DNA from: Anabaena catenula FACHB-362
Lineage (GTDB): Bacteria > Cyanobacteriota > Cyanobacteriia > Cyanobacteriales > Nostocaceae
Assembly (NCBI RefSeq): GCF_014698735.1
Contig: NZ_JACJTQ010000024.1
Coordinates: 30,508 to 94,507, forward strand
Length of the DNA: 64,000 nt
Direction: 5' to 3'
The first letter of the stretch is position 1, and each line of letters starts with the position of its first letter. Below are positions 45,169 to 56,057 of the stretch, piece after piece. The position numbers were made by a program, and so were the translations under genes. A model generated the notes under the pieces. The model had not been told where the DNA came from, searched no databases, and saw nothing but the letters and a program-made list of their open reading frames with translations.

Positions 45169-45212
45169 GGTTTGTTAACTTCTTGGTAAAGGATCTAAAT
45201 TAGATAATTTAA

Positions 45213-46547
45213 TTAGGGTTTGAGATTAGGATATCCCAGAGAATATTTACTAAATTTAGATGGAAATTGGGGATTATTATTATGAGAATAATACAAACTA
45301 TCACTACCAAAATTTAAACTAGAACTATCTGCTAAACTAGGTGCTAATACTACTTGGCGTGGTAATTCAATTATAAATATTGAACCTACTTCTAATTGAC
45401 TTTCGAGAAATATTTCTCCTCCCATCATTTGTACCAAGGAATCAATAATTGCTAAACCCAAACCAGTTCCCGGATATTTGCGGCTAATTCCTTGATCTAC
45501 TTGCCGAAATGCTTCAAAAATATGTTCAAAATCTCCAGGAGAAATACCTATTCCTGTATCCCTAATACTAATAGTTACTCGATTGTTAGGGGTTTCTTTT
45601 ACTTCTACCCAAATACCTCCATTTTCTGTAAACTTAACTGCATTGGATAGTAGGTTAATTACAATCTGATGTACTCGCACTGGATCATTAAAAACCAAAG
45701 TATTTTGTAAATCTGTTTTTACTACCAGAGATAATTTTTTGGCTTCAGCTAAAGAACGTATTTCTTCTACCGTCTTATTAACTATTTTAGACAAGTCAAA
45801 TATTTCCGGCTTTAGATCTAATTTACCAGACTCCAGTTTAGAAAAGTCCAGCACTTCATTGAGCAACATCAGCAAATGCTTACCATTATTGAGGATACGC
45901 TCAACCATATCTGCTTGCTGATTGGTAAGTTGAGCAAATTTGGGACGTAACAATATTTGTGAAAAACCAATAATGGCATTCATCGGTGTTCGCAACTCAT
46001 GAGAAATAGTTGCTAAAAATTGTGACTTGAGCCGTGATGCTTCCAATAACTTCAAGTTTTGTAGCTGAATTTGTTGGCGTTGTTTCTCCAATTCTTGGTT
46101 CTTATGAAGCAGTTGTTCATAACTTTCTTTCAACTTTTGATTTGCTAAAGCTGCCTCCATTTCAGCACGGTATAACCGAATTGCATTCCGCAAAGTCTGT
46201 GCCAAAGTTTCTGGAGATAGTTTAGACTTAGGGAGATAGTCTGTAGCACCTGCTTTCATTAACTCGACAGCTATTTGTTCATTTCCTTGAGCAGAGAGAA
46301 TGACTAAAGGAACTTTGATTTCTGAAGAAAGTAGCTTGTGAATTGAATTTAATCCATCTTGATCTGGTAAATAATTATCAAGAATAACACAATCAAAATT
46401 AGTACTTTTGAGAGCAGCCAGTGCCTTATTAATTTCACTGACTTCATGCAGTTCCATGCAAATACCTGCTTTAGCTAAGGCTAGACGTACTGCCATGCGA
46501 TCTGCTTCATCATTATCCACAACCAAGATTTTCAGCGTCTCTTCCAT
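45213..46547 (-). CDS. hybrid sensor histidine kinase with N-terminal receiver and coiled coil
   Basis: 444 residues: receiver (VVDNDEADR; phospho-Asp in CVILDNYLPDQDG), a Gln/Leu-rich coiled coil (about 140-175), HisKA (ISHELRTPMNAIIGFSQ) and HATPase (NLLSNAVKFTE, DTGIGISPGD, GTGLGLAI). It is cytoplasmic. The C-terminal ~40 residues are Ser/Asn-rich and unassigned. It is the first gene of a two-kinase operon; its promoter faces the 1.85-kb gene-free region. Confidence 0.92.
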   Translation of the reverse strand: MEETLKILVVDNDEADRMAVRLALAKAGICMELHEVSEINKALAALKSTNFDCVILDNYLPDQDGLNSIHKLLSSEIKVPLVILSAQGNEQIAVELMKAGATDYLPKSKLSPETLAQTLRNAIRLYRAEMEAALANQKLKESYEQLLHKNQELEKQRQQIQLQNLKLLEASRLKSQFLATISHELRTPMNAIIGFSQILLRPKFAQLTNQQADMVERILNNGKHLLMLLNEVLDFSKLESGKLDLKPEIFDLSKIVNKTVEEIRSLAEAKKLSLVVKTDLQNTLVFNDPVRVHQIVINLLSNAVKFTENGGIWVEVKETPNNRVTISIRDTGIGISPGDFEHIFEAFRQVDQGISRKYPGTGLGLAIIDSLVQMMGGEIFLESQLEVGSIFIIELPRQVVLAPSLADSSSLNFGSDSLYYSHNNNPQFPSKFSKYSLGYPNLKP

Positions 46548-48400
46548 TGGTTTTTACTTTCGCTGTCCAATACAGGTTGATGTACAGGATTTATGTTTTC
46601 AAGCTATGCAAATACAACATTTACCCCTGTTGATTTTGAGCCTTTAATATCTATAGAAATCCAGTTTGATTACTGATAGGTGACGTGGCATGGCTGTAGT
46701 TACTCATGGAGGCTCTTAACTTTTAACTCTTAATTCTTAATAGGAAATAAGGATACTGAGTTTTTTAAGTATAGAGCGCAGATCACTTTCAAAAAAATTA
46801 ACTAGGAATTCTATAATTTCGGTAGTGATTTAGGTATTTCACACAATATCTAATTCAGATTTGTTACATTAACTTTTTTATCCTCTATTTATACTATATT
46901 AATCAATTTTACTGTCCTTTACTAGCATTTACAGAGAATATTTTAGATTTTCTTTAAATGCCTTTGATTGAATCTACTTTTGACCGTTGTGGTTAAAGTA
47001 CAATCACCTTAATTTAATTACTAATGACTGGTAAGTAATTAGTAATTATGCACATTAAAATCATTATCTCCTAAGTTAAGTGAAATTGATATGCAGTCAA
47101 ATCAAGTACTTTACTCATCTCAATATAATTGTAAATGAGTAAGTGTTCGCCGTCCTCAGTCATTAGTGAGAGTTGCATAGAAACATTGCATATCAAGGAT
47201 TTGAGGATTTTTATTCAGCAGATTTTTGCTAAATGCTGAATAATTAGTGTTAGGTGACTCATTATTAAAAAATTTAAATAGTTGAGATTTATTTTTTTTA
47301 AAGTCTGAGCAGCAGTATGTATTATTTTTCAGGTTTCATGTCAGTCCTTCAGGAAAAATAAATACTTTTATTCTGTTCTCATTACACAATTTTAAAAATG
47401 ATGGTGACAAATGGCAACCTGCAAAATTGATGTAGTAAGTCCTTGACAATCCAAAATATAAAATCCAAAATGGTATTAATCTTGGAGCTTAAAAAATAAT
47501 CTTGAAAAAATGGTTTCACCTATGCCAATCTAAAAAAAATAGCTACTTTTGTGAGTAGACTCCCGGGATATATTGACATATAGCTGTGAGATGGTAATTA
47601 TAAAAATTTATAAAAATTTATAAAAATTACCTAAATTTTGTGCTGCATAAGTTAGGCGCTAAAAGTCAAAATTTTTGACAAAAAATTAAGCTAAGATGAG
47701 GCTATTATTTGAATAATCTCGATAAAAAACTACATATTTTTAATATCTCCAGTTTGGATTTTTAACTGTCTCTAGGCTTCAATCTCCCAAGTTTAAGATT
47801 TATAATTTGGGATTGAAGATTTTTGCCGTAGTTAATAGGATTGGCTCAAAAATCGGCTATTTTTGATCGGAAATCCCAAATACAAAATTTAACATCTTTC
47901 TGTCAATAACTATTTTTGGGAATCCACACCTATAATCGAAGAATGAGAGTTGAGAAAAGGTGAGTTTTATGAATATGACATATAGCTCCATGAATTTTCT
48001 GAATTCAATAGTCTAGCTCAAGATGGCTTTTGAGAATTTTTGACTTGTTTCTCAAGTAACTTTAGCTTGTGATAATTTGTGGATTCTTGTCAGCTTTACC
48101 CCAGGCTGACAAATAAAATTAAGGAGGAGTTTCGACTGAATAAACTCGGAATCGTAACCAATGGATAAGATTATGCAGCATTCTTCTCATCCATATTTCA
48201 CCTTTTTTTGCCGAATAGCCATATACCCGTAGTTAGATTTTTACTTTCACCTTACATAAAAAAGGGAAATTTATTATTTCTATCGATGGATGCAGGACAG
48301 CCAAAATATCATCTACCTTTGGTTTGGGGAAATTAGAGCCAACACTTACACTAAAGTCTTAACTTTGGAAAAGTAGTCAGATAAAGAGTTGAGTGTAAAA
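46548..48400. other. 1.85-kb gene-free stretch between kinase operon and NarL-type regulator
   Basis: No convincing coding frame. Hairpins: TACTCAT/ATGAGTA near 47107-47143, ATTCAGCA/TGCTGAAT near 47213-47241, TCAAAAAT/ATTTTTGA at 47846-47866, and TTGTCAGC/GCTGACAA near 48087-48112. A ten-base tandem repeat (ATAAAAATTT, three units) lies near 47599-47628. AAGGAGG near 48121 is followed by no start codon. It could hold regulatory RNAs. Confidence 0.5.
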
Positions 48401-49123
48401 ATGAGTGAAATTAGCATTGTTTTAATTGAAGATCATGATTTAACCCGTATGGGACTAAGGGCTGCATTGCAGTCACACAGCGGGTTAAGAGTTGTTGGTG
48501 AAGCGGCAAATGCCACTCAGGGATTAAAACTTTTAGAAACTACTAAGCCAGATGTGGCGGTGGTAGACATTGGCTTGCCAGATATGGATGGCATTGAACT
48601 CACGCGCAAGTTCAAGCGGTACCAAACAGAAACTGGACAGTCGAACACAAAAATTCTCATTTTAACGATGGATCACACTGAAGACGCTGTGCTGGCTGCT
48701 TTTGCGGCTGGAGCAGATTCTTATTATATGAAGGAGACAAGCATCAGTAAATTAACTGAGGCCATACAAGCAACTTATGGTGGTAACTCTTGGATTGATC
48801 CGGCCATTGCCAATGTTGTGTTACGAAAGATGCGTCAGGGTTTACCAGGAGATAGCCAATCATCTGATAAGCCAAAGACTGTAAAAATTGAGGCTCTAGC
48901 TACAGAATACGAGCAAGTTTTGGAAACCTACCCCTTGACTCAACGGGAATTGGAAATTCTAGAGTTGATTGTTGCTGGTTGTAGTAATGGACAAATTGCG
49001 GAAAAACTCTACATCACAGTAGGTACAGTCAAAACTCATGTTCGTAACATTTTGAATAAACTCTGTGCGGATGACCGGACACAAGCTGCTGTTAGAGCCT
49101 TGCGTTCTGGGTTAGTGGGTTAA
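48401..49123 (+). CDS. NarL/LuxR-type DNA-binding response regulator
   Basis: About 240 residues: receiver (LIEDHDLTRMGL; phospho-Asp in VAVVDIGLPDMDG; ILTMDHTEDA) and a C-terminal LuxR-type helix-turn-helix (LTQRELEILELIVAGCSNGQ, KLYITVGTVKTHVRNILNKL). ATG 48401 is preferred over the in-frame TTG at 48389. It is divergent from the two hybrid kinases across a long leader region; which kinase drives it is unknown. Confidence 0.9.
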   Translation: MSEISIVLIEDHDLTRMGLRAALQSHSGLRVVGEAANATQGLKLLETTKPDVAVVDIGLPDMDGIELTRKFKRYQTETGQSNTKILILTMDHTEDAVLAAFAAGADSYYMKETSISKLTEAIQATYGGNSWIDPAIANVVLRKMRQGLPGDSQSSDKPKTVKIEALATEYEQVLETYPLTQRELEILELIVAGCSNGQIAEKLYITVGTVKTHVRNILNKLCADDRTQAAVRALRSGLVG

Positions 49124-49133
49124 GATTATTTTC

Positions 49134-50495
49134 TCACAATCGAGCTTGTAAACATTCGGCAATATGTTTTGCTGCACCTGACCTCCCCATTCGCTGAACA
49201 CCGTTTTCAGCAATTACTTGTAAACTGTCGGGATTTTTGAGTAGGGATTTTACTGCTTGGGCAACTTTTGCTGGTTGGTCTACTAAAATCAGAGATGCTC
49301 CTAAAAGACGACTTTGAGCCTCAGCAAAAGCAGGGTTATATTGTGGACCATTGCCTGGAATAGCGATCGCTGGTTTGCCTAAACCAACAAATTGTTCTGT
49401 TGCTGTCCCTGCCATTGCGATCGCTAAATCTCCCCAATGTAAGCAGTCATTATAAGCTTGTTGGCTCAGAACTAAGTATGCATTTCTTTGTTTAAAAGTC
49501 AAAATATTAGCATCAGAAAGTTGGATAGGAGATTCGGGACAGGAACGCCAACCTTGGATTTGCAAAGCTTGGGATAAAATGGTGCAATCTAACCCAGGAG
49601 CGATCGCACCTAAAAAAATCACAGTTCCAGTCGAGGGTAAAATAGAATCTCGCTCCCGAAAACTAGCCATCAACCCAGACACAGCAACCATCATTATTTC
49701 CCAGTTACTATAAGCCTCTGGCTCACGAGAACCGGGGAGCAGAGTCACAATCAAAGGACGAACTAGCTCTTCCTTTTCAGCATCAGCCGCATAAAACTTT
49801 GGAGTGCTAAAAGTCTTTTCCAAACCGTCCATCATCGGATTACCCAAATCAAAAGCCGGAATTGGCCATTTTTTTAAAATTTCCGTAGTCAGCGAATCTC
49901 TAGGAAACACTGCACGACAACGACGACGACTCATCAACCACCTTTCCCAAGGATGATAAATGGAACCAGAAAAATTTTCCCACCGTGCCGATTTTGACTT
50001 TCTGGGTAACAAACCCACTTCATCCCTGACATAATATTCAGATTTTGCCGTGCCAATAAAAGCATAATTAGCACCACTTATGGCGGCAAACAACAGTGGT
50101 ACAATATCTCCCACCGCTAAGATAGCCTTTTTATTACCCAACTTTGTTTGATCACTCACCCAACCACGAACAGCTTGAATTTGCTTCCAAGTCAGTTGCA
50201 CTAAACCGCCACGGACATCTCGCATCAACTGGCGACTATCCATATAAATAAAGCCACCAGAAGGCATAGTCTGCACCGAACCAATACAAGGAACATTCAA
50301 CTGTTGGTAAGCACGTCCTTCACCCACTATAGGTAAAGCAAAGATATCTGGTGGGGAAGAGAGTTGTTGAAGTTCCTGCAAAATGCGGACAGCAATGACA
50401 TCTTCTCCATGACCATTACTTAAAACTAGTAACTGCAAAGGAGACGTAGTAGCTGCCGAGTCTGCAACTTGGTTTAATGGGGATAAATCACGCAT
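49134..50495 (-). CDS. lipid-A-disaccharide synthase-related protein (LpxB-like)
   Basis: A 453-residue glycosyltransferase-B-like protein of the cyanobacterial LpxB-related family. Visible features are the N-terminal LLVLSNGHGEDVIAVRIL, a central LIVTLLPGSREPEAYSNW and a C-terminal AMAGTATEQFVGLGKPAIAI typical of LpxB/GT donors sites. It lacks obvious support for a lipid A role, because these cyanobacteria often lack standard lipid A; the substrate is unknown. It is convergent with the NarL-type regulator (10-base gap). Confidence 0.85.
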   Translation of the reverse strand: MRDLSPLNQVADSAATTSPLQLLVLSNGHGEDVIAVRILQELQQLSSPPDIFALPIVGEGRAYQQLNVPCIGSVQTMPSGGFIYMDSRQLMRDVRGGLVQLTWKQIQAVRGWVSDQTKLGNKKAILAVGDIVPLLFAAISGANYAFIGTAKSEYYVRDEVGLLPRKSKSARWENFSGSIYHPWERWLMSRRRCRAVFPRDSLTTEILKKWPIPAFDLGNPMMDGLEKTFSTPKFYAADAEKEELVRPLIVTLLPGSREPEAYSNWEIMMVAVSGLMASFRERDSILPSTGTVIFLGAIAPGLDCTILSQALQIQGWRSCPESPIQLSDANILTFKQRNAYLVLSQQAYNDCLHWGDLAIAMAGTATEQFVGLGKPAIAIPGNGPQYNPAFAEAQSRLLGASLILVDQPAKVAQAVKSLLKNPDSLQVIAENGVQRMGRSGAAKHIAECLQARL

Positions 50496-51035
50496 AGGAT
50501 TTTAAATTTTAGATTTTAGATTTTAGATTTAAATTGTAAACTTTTGTGTCTTGTTTACAGCTATTTCCTGGTAAATGAAGTACGTCGTCCTGTCTCATAA
50601 GTAGTCGGACAAAATTAAATTCATTAGTGGAGAGAGGGAACTCTTAACAGGAAAACAGTCCGTGTAATTAATTCTGTCGGGGTACTTATCAAGTCCGGCT
50701 AATTGCTGTTCAAAAAAACTCCCGGTGTCTCCGCGTCAGACCTAATGATAAGTGGTCAACCTGAGGCAATATAACTGCCTATTGCAATTTGTGATCATAA
50801 AATCTCATAATAGGTATTGTCCATTACCAAGTAAGCCTAAATTTAATCTAGTAAAAATTCTCTAGATATAAATACTCATCAACCATCTTGCAGATCAGCA
50901 ACAGAGATTGACAAGAAACAAAAAATTACAATTAATAGTCTGTTTATCTACAGGTATGGGGACTACATATTATCCCCAGTAGTTGACTTGACTGTTGACT
51001 GCTGACTGAGTTAATTAAGTTAATCAATACTAATT
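50496..51035. promoter_or_regulatory. 540-base divergent gene-free stretch with heptamer repeat
   Basis: ATTTTAG heptamers lie at about 50507-50530. An imperfect inverted repeat, GTAGTCGGACAAAATTAA facing TTAATTCTGTCGGGGTAC, lies near 50600-50690. It should contain promoters for the LpxB-like and Omp85 genes. Confidence 0.45.
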
Positions 51036-53033
51036 ATGCGACTTTCTTCTGCGGCAATTTTTACATTAGCTACTGTAGCAGCTAGTAATGTCACTCAGCA
51101 AGCAACTGCTGCGCCTACTGCCATCACAAATCAAGATGAACAAACCAATACAGCCGCCGATGTGGTGGTAGTACCATTTGTAGAAGCCGAGCCAGCACAG
51201 GTAGAAACCGTAGCATCTCCAGAAACTACATTTGCTATGGAATTTGCCCCTGAGCGAGTAGTTGTGTCAAAAAGTGTCAACAACAATATTCCTACAGACA
51301 ATAACTTAGTAGTTACAGCTACTAATGTCCAGATAATTGGAGCTAGTCCCGAATTAGAGCAGATAATTGGCAAAGTTATTAAAACCCAAATAGGTGGAGA
51401 TACCAGCCAAAACCAACTCCAAACAGATGTAACAGCAATTTTAGATACTGGTTTATTTGCTAGTGCCACCGTCAATAGCAGCATTACGCCCACAGGCTTG
51501 AATGTAGTATATCAAGTCAAACCAATAGTAGTCCGAACTCTGCAACTATCTGGTGCCAAGGTTCTCACCTATAAAGTAGCCTTAGAAAGTTTTCAATCTC
51601 AGATTGGTAAAGATATTAGCCCAGCAGGACTACAACAAACCGTCAAACAAATTAACCAGTGGTATACCGATAATGGTTATACCCTAGCGAGGGTACTATC
51701 GATTCAACCTAACCGCCAAGGTATTCTCACCGTGAATGTGGCTGAAGGTTTGGTAAGTGAGATCAAATTTCGCTTTCTGAACGAAGAGGGAAAAAACGTT
51801 GATAGCAATGGAAACCCAGTCAAGGGACGTACTAAAGCCGATTTTATCAAACAGCAACTGAAGTTACAACCAGGTAAAGTCTTTCAAGACAATTTAGCCC
51901 AGCAAGATATACAAGCTTTATATAAATTGGGTTTATTTCAAAGCGTCAATGTGGCTTTTGAAGGAGATGCAACAAAACTAGATTTGATATACGAACTCAA
52001 GGAAGTTGGGGCGCGTTCAGTTAACTTGGGCGGCGGTTATAATGCTGATGATGGGCTGTCAGTCATCTTAAGTTACAGAGATCAAAATATTGGCGGAGTT
52101 AATGATACATTGGCAGCCAATGTAGAGATAAATAGACAAGATGTACTGTTTAATACTAATTTCACCAGTCCCTATCGGGCAACTAACCCCAATCGCTTAG
52201 GGTATAACATCAAAACCTTCCGGCGACGGGAACTTTCGGATACTTTTGATGATGAAATTAGGCTAGGAAATGACGATAAGGTACGCGAAGGACGAATTGG
52301 TGGTAGTGTGAGTCTTCAGCAGAAAACTGATGGTTGGGACGCTTCTGTAGGACTTAACTACTCTCGTACTACTATCCGCGATCGCCAAGGTAATATTACC
52401 CCAACTGATGCCAATCAGAACCCCTTATCATTTAGTGGAACGGGAATTGATGACCTGACTACCGTATCTTTCTCAGCTACTAAAGACGAACGAGATAATC
52501 CTGCTAAACCTACTCAAGGTTCTATCCTAACCTTTAGCACTGAACAATCTATTCCCGTTGGTCATGGTCAAATTACCATGAATCGTCTCCGGGGCAATTA
52601 TAGCCAGTATATGCCAGTTAAATTATTTAACAGCAAACAGCCACAAGTATTTGCTTTAAATTTGCAAGCTGGTACTGTAGTTGGTGATTTACCACCTTAC
52701 GAAACCTTCAATTTAGGTGGTTCTAATTCAGTACGCGGCTATGATTCTGGAAAAGTTGGTAGTGGTCGCAGTTATGTGTTAGCTTCTGCTGAATACCGCT
52801 TTCCAATTTTCCCCATTGCTGGGGGTGTACTATTTGCCGACTTTGCTTCCGATTTAGGTTCTGGGGACACGGTTTTAGGAGATCCAGCGGGTGTACGTGG
52901 TAAGCCGGGGAATGGTTTTGGTTATGGTGCAGGAGTGCGGGTTGACTCACCTTTGGGCTTAATTCGGGCTGATTATGGTATTAATGACCAAGGAGATAGC
53001 CAAGTGCATATTGGACTAGGTCAAAGATTTTAA
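51036..53033 (+). CDS. Omp85/BamA family outer membrane protein
   Basis: 665 residues. N-terminal signal peptide (AIFTLATVAASNVTQQATA), a Val/Glu/Thr-rich linker, three POTRA domains (about 90-165, 165-240, 240-325, with NGYTLARVLSIQPNRQGILT and DIQALYKLGLFQSVNVAFEG) and a 16-strand-type barrel ending HIGLGQRF with a terminal Phe. The lid-loop motif NSVRGYDSG is present. It inserts or exports outer-membrane proteins. Its length fits the shorter Anabaena Omp85 paralogues rather than the long main one. Confidence 0.92.
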   Translation: MRLSSAAIFTLATVAASNVTQQATAAPTAITNQDEQTNTAADVVVVPFVEAEPAQVETVASPETTFAMEFAPERVVVSKSVNNNIPTDNNLVVTATNVQIIGASPELEQIIGKVIKTQIGGDTSQNQLQTDVTAILDTGLFASATVNSSITPTGLNVVYQVKPIVVRTLQLSGAKVLTYKVALESFQSQIGKDISPAGLQQTVKQINQWYTDNGYTLARVLSIQPNRQGILTVNVAEGLVSEIKFRFLNEEGKNVDSNGNPVKGRTKADFIKQQLKLQPGKVFQDNLAQQDIQALYKLGLFQSVNVAFEGDATKLDLIYELKEVGARSVNLGGGYNADDGLSVILSYRDQNIGGVNDTLAANVEINRQDVLFNTNFTSPYRATNPNRLGYNIKTFRRRELSDTFDDEIRLGNDDKVREGRIGGSVSLQQKTDGWDASVGLNYSRTTIRDRQGNITPTDANQNPLSFSGTGIDDLTTVSFSATKDERDNPAKPTQGSILTFSTEQSIPVGHGQITMNRLRGNYSQYMPVKLFNSKQPQVFALNLQAGTVVGDLPPYETFNLGGSNSVRGYDSGKVGSGRSYVLASAEYRFPIFPIAGGVLFADFASDLGSGDTVLGDPAGVRGKPGNGFGYGAGVRVDSPLGLIRADYGINDQGDSQVHIGLGQRF

Positions 53034-53152
53034 TAACTCCCAACCGGGAACAGACAATTCTCCCCATCTCCCCAATCTTCTTGAATGTATGATGAGAAAG
53101 ACAAAACCGTTTAGGGGAGTGTCAACTGCTCACTTAGGACTCCAGATTCCCG

Positions 53153-54814
53153 ATGTTAACAGGTACAATTTTGCAAAGTGGAAAATATACCATTATCCAG
53201 GAAATAGGGAAAGGGGGATTTGGTATTACTTTTAAAGCTATGCATCACTACTTGGGTCAAGAGGTAGTGATGAAGACTATTAATGAACGGTTACGACAAC
53301 ATTCTGATTTTCCCAAATTCGAGCTACAATTCCAAGACGAAGCCAAAAGATTAGCCTCTTGCGTCCATCCCAATATTGTTCGGGTTAGTGACTTTTTTGT
53401 GGAAGATGGGCTACCTTACATGGTGATGGAATATATTCCTGGGGAAAATTTAGGTGAAGCGTTTGTTTTACCAGGAATACCGCTTTCCGAAGAAATAGCA
53501 ATTCATTATATCCGCCAAATTGGCGCAGCATTAGAAATAGTACATAAAAATGGTCTGCTGCACCGGGATATTAAACCTGATAATATCATCCTCCGCCAAG
53601 GAACTCAGGAGGTCGTGCTAATTGATTTTGGCATTGCCAGGGAATTTAATAGCGGTGTTAGGCAAACTCACACAGGTTTAGTTAGTGAAGGTTATGCACC
53701 TATTGAACAGTATTTAACCCAAGCACCTCGTACACCAGCGACGGATGTTTATGGTTTGGCTGCAACTTTGTATGCACTGTTAACAGGACAAGTTCCTTTA
53801 CCATCATTATTGCGCGATCGCGAACCAATGCCCTCTCCCCGTGAACTGCAACCCCACTTGAGTGCAGCTGTTAATCAAGCTGTTATGCGCGGTATGGCGG
53901 TTGAGTCCCGTTTTCGTCCTCCCACAGTCGCAGAGTGGCTGCAAATACTACCTGGAAGTGGGTCAGACATAACACAGCAATTACTTACTCAACCAGCACC
54001 GACTATAGATTTATCTACCCAAAAGTCAGAAAATTTAGTAAATCAACCTGCACCTACTATTCTTTCTACACCATCACCAAATCAGGAAGTCACAGGAATA
54101 CCAAAAAAAGTAGGAGTATCTAAGGTATTTATCGGGATTGGGGTATTTTTAATTACTGGAACAGCAGCATTTAGTCTCACGAAAATGTTACCTCAATCTG
54201 AGTCACAGCTAGCGCCTCAGCCACTTTCTGAGCAACCTACGCCAGAAGTTGAAGTTGCTACACCAAAACCTGTGGTTGAGAATACACAGTCACCTGAAAG
54301 TCAAAATAATCAAACTGATTCTCCACGTGAATCTGCATCTTTTTCTACTTATGAACGACGTAAGCGCAATCGTCGTGTTTCTCCAGAACCAACTCCTGAT
54401 AGTAGTCGCGCTGCTTCCGAATCCTCAACTCAAGAACCTCAAAATAACTCTTCCGAATCCTCAACTCAAAAACCTCAAGATAACTTTTCCGAATCCTCAC
54501 CTCGTAAAACTAAGCAACGCAGATCTAAACCTGTTGTTACTCCCACACCGTCCCTAAGTGAGAAACTCAGGGAAGCTAAGTCATATCCTGAAGTTGCTCC
54601 CACACAAGCTTCAGAAAATATCCCACCAGTTCCTATTCCCCAAAACGACTCACCCAAACCTGCAAAACCAGACAATTCTGTTGTCGTACCACCGGCACCA
54701 CAACCTAAAAATTCTGTAGTTATACCTGAAACACCAAAAGAATCTCAGGGTTCTGATTCTTCTGCGGTGGTAGTACCAACTCAAGAAACAAATTCTACTT
54801 CTTCGGGGAATTAA
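53153..54814 (+). CDS. Ser/Thr protein kinase with membrane segment and disordered C-terminus
   Basis: 553 residues. The kinase domain (1-270) has [11 protein letters not shown], the catalytic [13 protein letters not shown] and IDFGIARE, so it should be active. A transmembrane helix ([19 protein letters not shown]) near 325-343 would place the Ser/Pro/Gln-rich C-terminus (about 345-553) outside the cytoplasm. The tail holds a 12-residue repeat ([12 protein letters not shown]). It follows the Omp85 gene by about 120 bases on the same strand; a functional link is possible but unproven. Confidence 0.92.
   Translation: MLTGTILQSGKYTIIQEIGKGGFGITFKAMHHYLGQEVVMKTINERLRQHSDFPKFELQFQDEAKRLASCVHPNIVRVSDFFVEDGLPYMVMEYIPGENLGEAFVLPGIPLSEEIAIHYIRQIGAALEIVHKNGLLHRDIKPDNIILRQGTQEVVLIDFGIAREFNSGVRQTHTGLVSEGYAPIEQYLTQAPRTPATDVYGLAATLYALLTGQVPLPSLLRDREPMPSPRELQPHLSAAVNQAVMRGMAVESRFRPPTVAEWLQILPGSGSDITQQLLTQPAPTIDLSTQKSENLVNQPAPTILSTPSPNQEVTGIPKKVGVSKVFIGIGVFLITGTAAFSLTKMLPQSESQLAPQPLSEQPTPEVEVATPKPVVENTQSPESQNNQTDSPRESASFSTYERRKRNRRVSPEPTPDSSRAASESSTQEPQNNSSESSTQKPQDNFSESSPRKTKQRRSKPVVTPTPSLSEKLREAKSYPEVAPTQASENIPPVPIPQNDSPKPAKPDNSVVVPPAPQPKNSVVIPETPKESQGSDSSAVVVPTQETNSTSSGN
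54415..54503 (+). repeat. 36-bp in-frame tandem repeat within the kinase tail
   Basis: Two full 36-base units and a half unit beginning TTCCGAATCCTCA, encoding SESSTQ(E/K)PQ(N/D)N(S/F). A multiple of three, so length changes would preserve the frame. Confidence 0.85.
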
Positions 54815-54902
54815 TAATGGGTTGTGTTAAGTTTGGCTGCTGATCATCCATTTTAAAAAAATTATAAGTCGTCGGGAAAATCAGCAAAGGAGAATAATTA
54901 GC

Positions 54903-56057
54903 TTAATCTTGTTTTTGATTAAAAACAACAATTTCTCCCTTTTTATTAATTTCTATCGTATTATCGGGAAAATCATGATTATTTAAATAACGCAGCAGTC
55001 CCACGGTTCGGAAATATTGATCAATTTGTGGAATACCTTGCCGATTTAAATGAACGGGGATAATTTTACTGGAAACTAATTTTCCCTCTGAATTGAGTTT
55101 GACTTCTAAAATCATTGAGTAACCTGTTTGGGCATTTGTAGCTAAAGTCCGGTATCCTAAAAAGTTGCCTAAAGAATAAGCAATGATTTTTTCTTTGTAA
55201 ATTTCCATCGCTCTGGGAACATGGGGCCCATGTCCTAACACCAAATCGGCTCCTGTATCAATCATTGTCCGGGCAAATTTTAAGGAGTTACCTCGGTTTT
55301 CCCCATAGAAAAATTCTGTTTTATCTTTTACGTGTAAAGCCCCAGTTCCTTCTGCTCCTACTTGCATGGAAACAATGACGATTTTGGCGTTATTTTTGGC
55401 TTCTTCTACCAGGGCTTTGGCTGTTTCTAAGTTATGAACGGAATTATATAAGTCATACGTTGTAAAGCCAATCATCGCAATGGGTATTTGATTCGCTTCT
55501 AAATAGAGGATTTGATTTTTATGACCTAATGTTTTTATACCCGCATTTTCTAAATTTTTGATTGTATCTTGTTGTCCAACTATACCGAAATCCATTGTGT
55601 GGTTGTTCGCTATATTAAATACGTTAAACCCCGCTTCCGCAAATAATTGAGCATAAGCGGGTGGTGAGCGAAAGGCAAAAGTCTGTCCGCGACTGATATC
55701 TTTAGAACTATAAGGATAATTAGTTAAATTACTTTCAAAGTTCCCAAATAAAATATCCGCTCCTTGTAATTGAGTTCTGACGGACTGTGGTAATAACTGA
55801 TTGCGATCGCTTGGTAATCTATAGTTAGGAAAATTTGTACCGGGAATAATATCCCCAACGGCTTTAATAGTGATTGTTTGTTGCTCTTCACTTACACCTG
55901 ATGGGAAATCGGGGGAAAATAAGGGAATTTCTGTCGCAGCAGCGTCTGATTGCTGTATTTTTCCAAACTTGATTGTTACTCCTAAACTAATACCTAGACA
56001 AAAACAGACACTCAGAAAACTCAAAGCAAATACTTGCGTCTGGTTGCGATTTGGCAT
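54903..56057 (-). CDS. CapA family protein (poly-gamma-glutamate capsule-type metallophosphatase)
   Basis: About 384 residues. An N-terminal membrane anchor (VFALSFLSVCFCLGISLGVT) precedes a CapA/PgsA domain: VGDIIPGTNFP, GNFESNLT, NIANNHTMDFG, and GHGPHVPRAMEIY with AYSLGNFLGY. These are the metal-binding Asp/Asn/His positions of the calcineurin-like fold. It probably acts on the cell-surface side in polymer handling. ATG 56057 is preferred over the GTG at 56075, though neither has a clear ribosome-binding site. Confidence 0.88.
   Translation of the reverse strand: MPNRNQTQVFALSFLSVCFCLGISLGVTIKFGKIQQSDAAATEIPLFSPDFPSGVSEEQQTITIKAVGDIIPGTNFPNYRLPSDRNQLLPQSVRTQLQGADILFGNFESNLTNYPYSSKDISRGQTFAFRSPPAYAQLFAEAGFNVFNIANNHTMDFGIVGQQDTIKNLENAGIKTLGHKNQILYLEANQIPIAMIGFTTYDLYNSVHNLETAKALVEEAKNNAKIVIVSMQVGAEGTGALHVKDKTEFFYGENRGNSLKFARTMIDTGADLVLGHGPHVPRAMEIYKEKIIAYSLGNFLGYRTLATNAQTGYSMILEVKLNSEGKLVSSKIIPVHLNRQGIPQIDQYFRTVGLLRYLNNHDFPDNTIEINKKGEIVVFNQKQD

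Noticed and set aside
48161..48232. 23-codon frame (MDKIMQHSSHPYF) before the NarL-type regulator
   Set aside because: Too short; the AAGGAGG upstream is more than 30 bases from its ATG.
50600..50690. Insertion sequence end or MITE suggested by an 18-base imperfect inverted repeat
   Set aside because: Four mismatches in 18 and no transposase; noted in the intergenic entry only.
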